Shown here: positions 58,709 to 64,000 of the stretch, piece by piece
Position numbering within the stretch: the stretch's first letter is position 1
Layout: each line of letters starts with the position of its first letter
Source of the DNA: Azolla caroliniana
Lineage: Eukaryota; Polypodiophyta
NCBI GenBank assembly: GCA_043228905.1
Contig: JBHGNT010000009.1
Span: 12,400,001 to 12,464,000 of the forward strand
Reading direction: 5' to 3'
DNA: 64,000 bases
The notes under the pieces: model-generated
Seen by the model: only the letters and a program-made list of their open reading frames with translations
Databases searched by the model: none
What the model was told of the DNA's origin: nothing
Translations under genes and position numbers: made by a program

Positions 58709-59299
58709 CGATCCGCTTCCGACATGCATCCAGCTTGTCGGGTATCAGTACTTTGGTCAACATATTTGACCCGTTCTTGGTCGTGTGGATCTTCGTCAGC
58801 GCAAACTCTCGATCTTCTACTTGCTCCCAGATCCAGTGATACCTACGCTGGATGTGCTTCGTTCTGGAATGGTATGCTGCATTCTTAGCAAGGTGGATGG
58901 CACTTTGACTGTCGCAATAGAGCCGGTATTTATCTTGCCGTATACCGAGCTCTCCGATGAAGTCCTTCATCCATAATATTTCCTTGCCGGCTTCAATAAC
59001 CGACATGTACTCCGCCTCCGTGGTTTACAACGCAACCGTCTTCTGCAGCCTCGACTACCGGGGTAAATATCTCGTCGAAGTTCACGCCCTTCTTCTACTG
59101 GAACCCCTTCGCCACGATCCTGGCTTTGTATCTCGGGGGAGTGCCCGCTTTCCTTTCGGCAACTCCACTAATTCATACGTATGGTTCTCATGCAGGGAAT
59201 CCATCTCATCCTGCATGGCACTTAACCATTTGCGGCTATGGGCATCACTTTTAGCTTCCTCGAAGCTTTCTAGCTCCCCCTCATCGGTTAGCAACACGT
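58709..59299 (-). pseudogene. pol: Copia-9 RNase H and RT, internal deletions
   Basis: Minus strand from 59299: linker end and RT start (LSAMQDEMDSLHENHTYEL), a jump at about 59143 to KPGS/FDEIF-type RT sequence, a second jump at about 59058 to RNase H (SRLQKTVAL), then RNase H nearly to its end. Most of RT, including YVDD, is deleted. Continues at 53160 beyond Copia-10. Confidence 0.87.
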
Positions 59300-60069
59300 T
59301 GTCGCGTTGTTACGCGCGTGCGTGGAGAAAGGCGGGACCACGGGGGTCTTGGGCGAGAGAGTGATGGAGCGTAGAGAGTCGTGTTGCACTGTTTCTGGGG
59401 CATCCCAGAAACACACCGGAAGCAACCGAAGGGAGAGAGAGAGAGAGAGAGAGCGTGCTTAACACCGACTCATGTACACACACACACGCACGCACGCACG
59501 CGCAACTCAACCCGACTCACGCCTTATGTACAGAAAACGCAGGAGAGGGTAAGCACCCGACGCCAACAACGACACGAATATACACAGACAAACATAAACG
59601 TATATGTATGTATATATATACGAAGAATACATTCCCGGCTTCGAGCTGGACTGAGGTGGTTTACAGTAGTCGTCTGCTGCCAAGCCGTCGTCGGGGAGCT
59701 CTCAGCTCGTCGCGCCGAGCGGGGTCTTGCACAGGAGGCCGAACCAAAGCAAACCCTAAGCGAAACACAAAGAAGGAGAAGAAGAAGAACCTAACTCTAA
59801 ACCTAACGGTATAGCCTCTATTGCAAAATGGGCAACCCTTTTCCAAAGGGCATTCCCTTTCTTTTATAGAACAAGGAAGGGGATGCGTTACAATGTGGGA
59901 CAAATCCCGCCTTCCATGGGATCGTCTGCCTGGTCCTGACTACTCTTCGGCGCCATAAAGGCGCCCTCAATATTCACACTAAATGTACATGGGTGCGTAC
60001 ATACGCTGCACCCCACCGATGTAGCCAATGTTTCCTAGTTTCCGCCTCTGGCCGAAATTCTTCACGACA
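59300..60069 (-). repeat. Gypsy-6 3' LTR (770 bp)
   Basis: Plus strand TGTCGCGTTGTTACG to TTCTTCACGACA. Differs from the right LTR by scattered substitutions and by an extra ~46-bp CA/CGCA-rich stretch near 59475-59520. Confidence 0.92.
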
Positions 60070-61856
60070 TCTGCCCCCACCTAACTGCACGTCCACCGGT
60101 ACGTGCCAAATCTGGTTGAAGGGTGAGAGATTTTGGCCGGTGAGAAACCGGTCTCCCGTGATCCGCATCTCGGCTCGTTGCCGGTTTGATCCGTCGGCTC
60201 CGAGTCTTCCTTCGCGCTCGCCTCCCCGTACGCTCGTTCGACCCGTCGATGGGTCCTCTGCCGCGATCTCTGTAGTACGCGTACTTCCGTTGGCCCTTGT
60301 TCGGCCGTATGAACGCCCCGCTTCCCGCCGTAGGCCCGATGTCCTCCGCTTGAGGCATGCCCGTAGTGGCCCGCTTGGCCCCCGTTGACCAACCGTGATG
60401 TCCTGATGTTGTTTTGAGTTGGCTTGGTCCTTTCACCGCCACCTTCCTTCTCCATGGTCTTACATTGCCGCGTCGGCTCGAACCGCCATGGTCTCCGGAA
60501 CGGTGTGGAGGATCCCTTTCCGGTCTTCTCCGCGATACCTCTGAACCGTGCAACCTATCTCCGCACTCGCCTTTCCGCTCTGGCACCTCCGTGTGCCACA
60601 TACCCTGGTCCGTTGTTTGGCACCGCCTGTGCCGTACTCCGGTTCATTGCACGCCTCGTTGGCCCCTTTCCCGGGCAGATCGTGCATCGCCGCTCACCCG
60701 CATATCGGTGTCCTTTGCATCCGAGGAACACCCCGTAGTAGCCCGCTTGGCCCTCCCCGTCTTCGTGCTGCCGCGATAGGTCCTGAGTCTTCCACTTCCT
60801 TCGTTCGGCCCGCCCGTGCCGAACACCATCCCGTAGTCACGCCTCGATCCGGCCCGCGATGGCCACTTGCGAGACTCTTGTTTTGTCCAAGGTGTGCCTT
60901 TCCGGCCTGATACACCTCCCCGTGTTCACCCCTACCAGCTCCTTCCGATACCTCGTGTCGTCGGATCTCATTCCCTACCGCCACCGTCCTTCTCCCTCGG
61001 TCTCACGTTGCCACGTTGGCCGAACTGCCGGAGTCTCCGGATCGGTGTGAGGGTTCCATAGGACCGGACTCTGTTTCTATGCTTGCCGAAACTAGGGTGT
61101 CTTTTGTTTGAGTCCCTCCCGGACTCTCCTCGTCTCGTCCGCGTAGTCGGGTTTCATTTCCCGCCGCCACCAACCTTCTCTCTCGGTCTCATGTTGCCAC
61201 GTTGGCCGAACTGCCGGAGTCTCTGGTTAAGTGTGGGGATCCTGTAGGACCGGACTTCCTTACGCCCATTGTCTTTGTCACCTCGCCGCCACCGTCAGTA
61301 TCTTGGTCTTACGTCAGCCGCGTTGCCGACCGCCGAAGTCTCTAGAACCGGTGTGAAGGATCCTCCGTAGACCGCCCATCCGTAGCCCTTGCCTTCGTCA
61401 CCTCGCCGCCACCGTCAGTATCTTGGTCTTACGTCGGCCGCGTTGCCGACCGCCGAAGTCTCTAGAACCGGTGTGAAGGATCCTCCGTAGACCGCCCATC
61501 CGTAGCCCTTGCCTTCGTCACCTCGCCGTCGCCGTCAGTATCTTGGTCTTACGTCGGCCGCGTTACCGACCGCCGAAGTCTCTAGAATCGGTGTGAAGGA
61601 TCCTCCGTAGACCTTCGTTGCCTTCTTGACCCTGTCCCGGGTCGTCCTTTTTCGGATTGCTGATTCCGTTCTCCTGTCGCCACCGATCTCTCTTATAAGA
61701 CTCACGCCGGCACTCAGGCCTGTAGCCGGTTCGGTGTAAGGAATCCCATAGGACCGGCTTTCATTCTCGTTCATAATCTTGACCTTCGCTCGGTCGGTCT
61801 TTCTCCCCATGTAAAAGAGGGCGGCTTGTCCCGCACCCCCTCCCGAATCGGCGCCT
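60070..61856 (-). other. Gypsy-6 noncoding 3' region
   Basis: GC-rich, open in several frames on both strands but with no recognisable protein motif. Built largely of degenerate repeats with a GTCTC/CCGG/GTGTGAGGATCC-like theme (for example 60440-60520, 60960-61060, 61140-61250). 60070-60108 is the conserved terminal block with polypurine tract. Confidence 0.7.
61278..61620. repeat. 120-bp tandem repeat, about three copies
   Basis: Units start at 61278, 61398 and 61518, period exactly 120, nearly identical. Core includes GACCGCCGAAGTCTCTAGAA and a GGATCCTCCGTAGACC end. Most recent amplification within the degenerate repeat region. Confidence 0.93.
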
Positions 61857-63296
61857 TTATGCCGAGCACGTCCTCGATCGAACGACCCACGACCGGATCA
61901 CGCTCCACCCGTATCGGAATGCCGATCTCCACGTGTTGTGTCCGTCCTCAGCCTTCCCGCAGGCCGTCTCCCATCCGTCTTCGCTGGCATCGTGCCAGGA
62001 CTCCTCGGTACCGCCATCCATCTCCTCGATCTTATATGGGCATACGGGCCCGAATGCCGAGTTCTCCGGAATTGGGTCCGTGGGCTTTTGTCCGCTCCTA
62101 CCCCGTATCGTCTCGCCGGTGATTCTTGGCCTTTCGCCGCCGCCTTCCTCCGCTTGGGACTCACGTGGGCACTCGGGCCCGACTGCCATCGTCTCGGGAG
62201 TAAGTGTGGGAAGACACAAAGAATCGCCCGTCCGTTTTACGCCCTTGTCCGTAGCCACCGGCTCTCCGTGGTCGGCGGTCGTCTTCTTACCGATCGCGCA
62301 AGCCCCGTCTGGGCTTCCTTCTCCAATGACCGGGATCTCGGGTTGACACGCCCGAAACCGCTGGTCCCAACGTTCTGGTTCCGCGATCGGTATCTCGGCC
62401 TCGTCCTTGGTCGTTCTATCTCCGCAAGTCGAGAGGGCGTTTTGTTCCACACCCTCTCCCGTGGTACCGTGGTACCGATCTTCCGCCGTCGCGTGGGGCA
62501 AGTCCATCTCCTTGGTCTCGGCTTCCGGCCTTGATCTTCCCTCTTCCTCGAGCATCGCTTTGAGAGCTGCGTACGCCTCCGCAATCCTGGCCCCAACGCC
62601 GATCCTTGCCAACTCCCTTTTCCGTTCGGCCTCTTCCCGTTGTGATGGCACGCCATCGCGTACCTTCCTCCTAGCCTTCTCGGCTCGCTCGTTGTCTAGC
62701 CGTTGGCACACATTTCCGACCTTCGCCCAGTCCTCCGTAAGCCCATTCGCTCCATCATCGTCTTCGAGTTCAATCCCGATGGCTTCCCATTCCGCTCGGT
62801 CGATCGACCTGACGAACAATAGGACCTTGTCCGCCCCCACCAAACCTTGTTCCCGCTCCGGGAGCCGAGCAAGCCGATGCTCGAACTCTCGGAACGCCTT
62901 CATTGCACCCCGGTGGGTTTTTGCCGTTGCTACCCACTGGTCGAAATCGTGTCATCCCCGGCTCTTTCGCCGTCCTCTGTATGCCTTCAAGAGCGCCTCT
63001 TCGAAGGCCTCCCACGAACTATGAGCCTCACGGAGCTCCTTCACTTCCGCATGCATCCGGACAGCTACGACCCGACGGAAGAACTCCAGCCTCAACGCCT
63101 CGTCTACGCCACACTCCTCCATTTCCGCGTTGTAGGCTTCTAGGTAAGATGGGACTTTGTCCCCGTTGAAACGGCCGACTCTTTCGACCACTCGCTCAAC
63201 CGCTTGTTGCGCTGCTTCTTGCCTCATCACCACTCGTGCCAACTCCAACACCACTTCGGCCACCATCTCCGCAAGGTCGTCGTCTTCTAACTCCAT
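61857..63296 (-). pseudogene. gag: Gypsy-6 gag, one in-frame TGA
   Basis: One minus-strand frame of about 480 codons from ATG 63296 to 61857, broken once by TGA at 62952-62954 (CGA-to-TGA type). N-terminal acidic helix, gag core with FNGDKVPSYLEAYNAEM and WEAFEEALLKAY, then FREFEHRLARL and a long charged C-terminus. Homologous to Gypsy-5 gag across the core. No CCHC zinc knuckle in the C-terminus. Likely supplies or mimics particle protein. Confidence 0.87.
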
Positions 63297-63310
63297 CCTC
63301 CGTCCCCGCC

Positions 63311-63329
63311 TTTCACGTCGGGTTCACCA
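63311..63329 (-). other. Gypsy-6 primer binding site
   Basis: Complement of TGGTGAACCCGACGTGAAA, four bases inside the 5' LTR; identical to Gypsy-5. Confidence 0.82.
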
Positions 63330-63333
63330 AATA

Positions 63334-64000
63334 TGTCGCGTTGTTACGTGCGTGCGTGGAGAAAGGCGGGACCACGGGGGTCTTGGGCGAGAGAGTGATG
63401 GAGCGTAGAGAGTCATGCTTCACTGTTTCTGGGGCATCCCAAAAACACACCGGAAGCAACCAAAGGGGGAGAGAGAGAGAGAGCGTGCTTAACACCGACT
63501 CACGCCTTATGTACAGAAAACGCAAGAGAGGGTAAGCACCCGACGCCAACAACGACGCGAATATACACAGACAAACATAAACGTATATGTATGTATATAT
63601 ATACGAAGAATACATTCCCGGCTTCGAGCCGGACTGAGGTGGGTTACAGTAGTCGTCTGCTACCAAGCTGCCGTCGGGGAGCTCTTAGCTCGTCGCGCCG
63701 AGCGGGGTTTTGCACAGGAGGCCGAACCAAAGCAAACCCTAAGAGAAACACGAAGCAGGAGAAGAAGAAGAACCTAACTCTAAACCTAACGGTATAGCCT
63801 CTATTGCAAAATGCGCAACCCTTTTCCAAAGGGCGTTCCCTTCCTTTTATAGAACAAGGAAGGGGATGCGCTACAATGTGGGACAAATCCCGCCTTCCAT
63901 GGGATCGTCTGCCTGGTCTTGACTACTCTTCGGCGCCATAAAGGCACCCTCGATATTCACACTAAATGTACATGGGTGCGTACACACGCTGCACCCCGCC
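63334..64000 (-). repeat. Gypsy-6 5' LTR, truncated by window end
   Basis: Starts TGTCGCGTTGTTACG like the left copy; 667 of about 725 bp visible. Confidence 0.92.

Larger units (their letters stand above)
52528..59299 (-). mobile_element. Copia-9: internally deleted element, split by Copia-10
   Basis: Minus strand: 3' LTR 52528-53121, polypurine tract, RNase H end, Copia-10 insertion, then more RNase H and RT up to 59299, where the Gypsy-6 LTR starts. Confidence 0.85.
59300..64000 (-). mobile_element. Gypsy-6: gag-only non-autonomous element
   Basis: Minus strand: 5' LTR 63334 to beyond the window end, primer site, gag 61857-63296, 1.8 kb of noncoding repeats, conserved terminal block, 3' LTR 59300-60069. 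The internal region is only 3264 bp and holds no protease, RT or integrase motif. Shares primer site with Gypsy-1b/5 and terminal block with Gypsy-1/4, so it probably uses their enzymes. Confidence 0.88.

Noticed and set aside
59381-59814. ORFs of ~120-137 codons near both ends of Gypsy-6
   Set aside because: They lie inside the LTRs, antisense, over CA and GA repeats.
61278-61620. CRISPR-like array
   Set aside because: Whole 120-bp units repeat with no variable spacers; an ordinary minisatellite in a retrotransposon.
61938-62534. 198-codon plus-strand ORF
   Set aside because: Antisense to the conserved Gypsy-6 gag frame; arises from GC-rich codon use.

Overview
The window reads as nuclear heterochromatin of a land plant with a large, repeat-rich genome. 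I recognise no host gene in it. Essentially all 64 kb is LTR retrotransposon sequence (Ty1/Copia and Ty3/Gypsy), nested and on both strands, plus tandem repeats. Plant features include initiator-tRNA-Met primer sites (TGGTATCAGAGC), plant-type Copia gag-pol polyproteins, a chromodomain Gypsy element and a Gypsy lineage with extra ORFs behind integrase. I cannot name the species. The unusual Gypsy reverse transcriptase of Gypsy-5 makes me consider a non-seed plant, but that is a weak inference. Element names below are local labels.

Layout. 1-4867 Copia-1 (+), nearly intact, inserted into Copia-2 (+, 4868-7706, decayed and internally rearranged). 7707-11539 3' half of Copia-3 (-), then 11540-~14000 3' end of Gypsy-1 (-). 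~14000-29119 Gypsy-2 (+), with accessory ORFs after pol and split by the young Gypsy-3 (19020-26102, target duplication CCTCC). 29120-32550 low-information DNA, a Copia LTR remnant, a ~370-bp tandem array and an isolated Gypsy-type LTR. 32690-34590 fragments of Copia-4 (-) and Copia-5 (+). 34591-41005 Gypsy-4 (-) split by the complete Copia-6 (-, 35605-40623). 41006-43535 Copia-7 (-) split by a solo LTR. 43536-45450 Copia-8 (-). 45451-46821 5' half of a Copia-3-like element (+), then 46822-48217 5' end of a Gypsy-1-like element (+). 48218-52527 Gypsy-5 (+) with an extra LTR inside gag. 52528-59299 Copia-9 (-), split by the very young Copia-10 (53166-58708, target duplication CGATC). 59300 to the window end Gypsy-6 (-), a gag-only non-autonomous element.

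How it fits together. Most breaks in one element are explained by another inserted in it, so a relative order of events can be read. Copia-10 (LTRs identical apart from one GA unit) and Gypsy-3 (3 differences in 474 bp) are youngest; Copia-6 is older (about 4% LTR divergence). The order Copia-2/Copia-3/Gypsy-1 on the left and Copia-8/Copia-3b/Gypsy-1b on the right is a mirror image made of complementary halves, which suggests an inversion. Decay is dominated by C-to-T changes: Gypsy-2 carries eleven in-frame stops, all TGA or TAG, and few frameshifts.

Points of most interest are the antisense tRNA-like modules in Gypsy LTRs, the accessory ORFs of Gypsy-2, the gag-only Gypsy-6 that shares terminal signals with autonomous Gypsy-1/4/5, the mirror-image nest, and TATA boxes set inside inverted repeats in the Copia LTRs.
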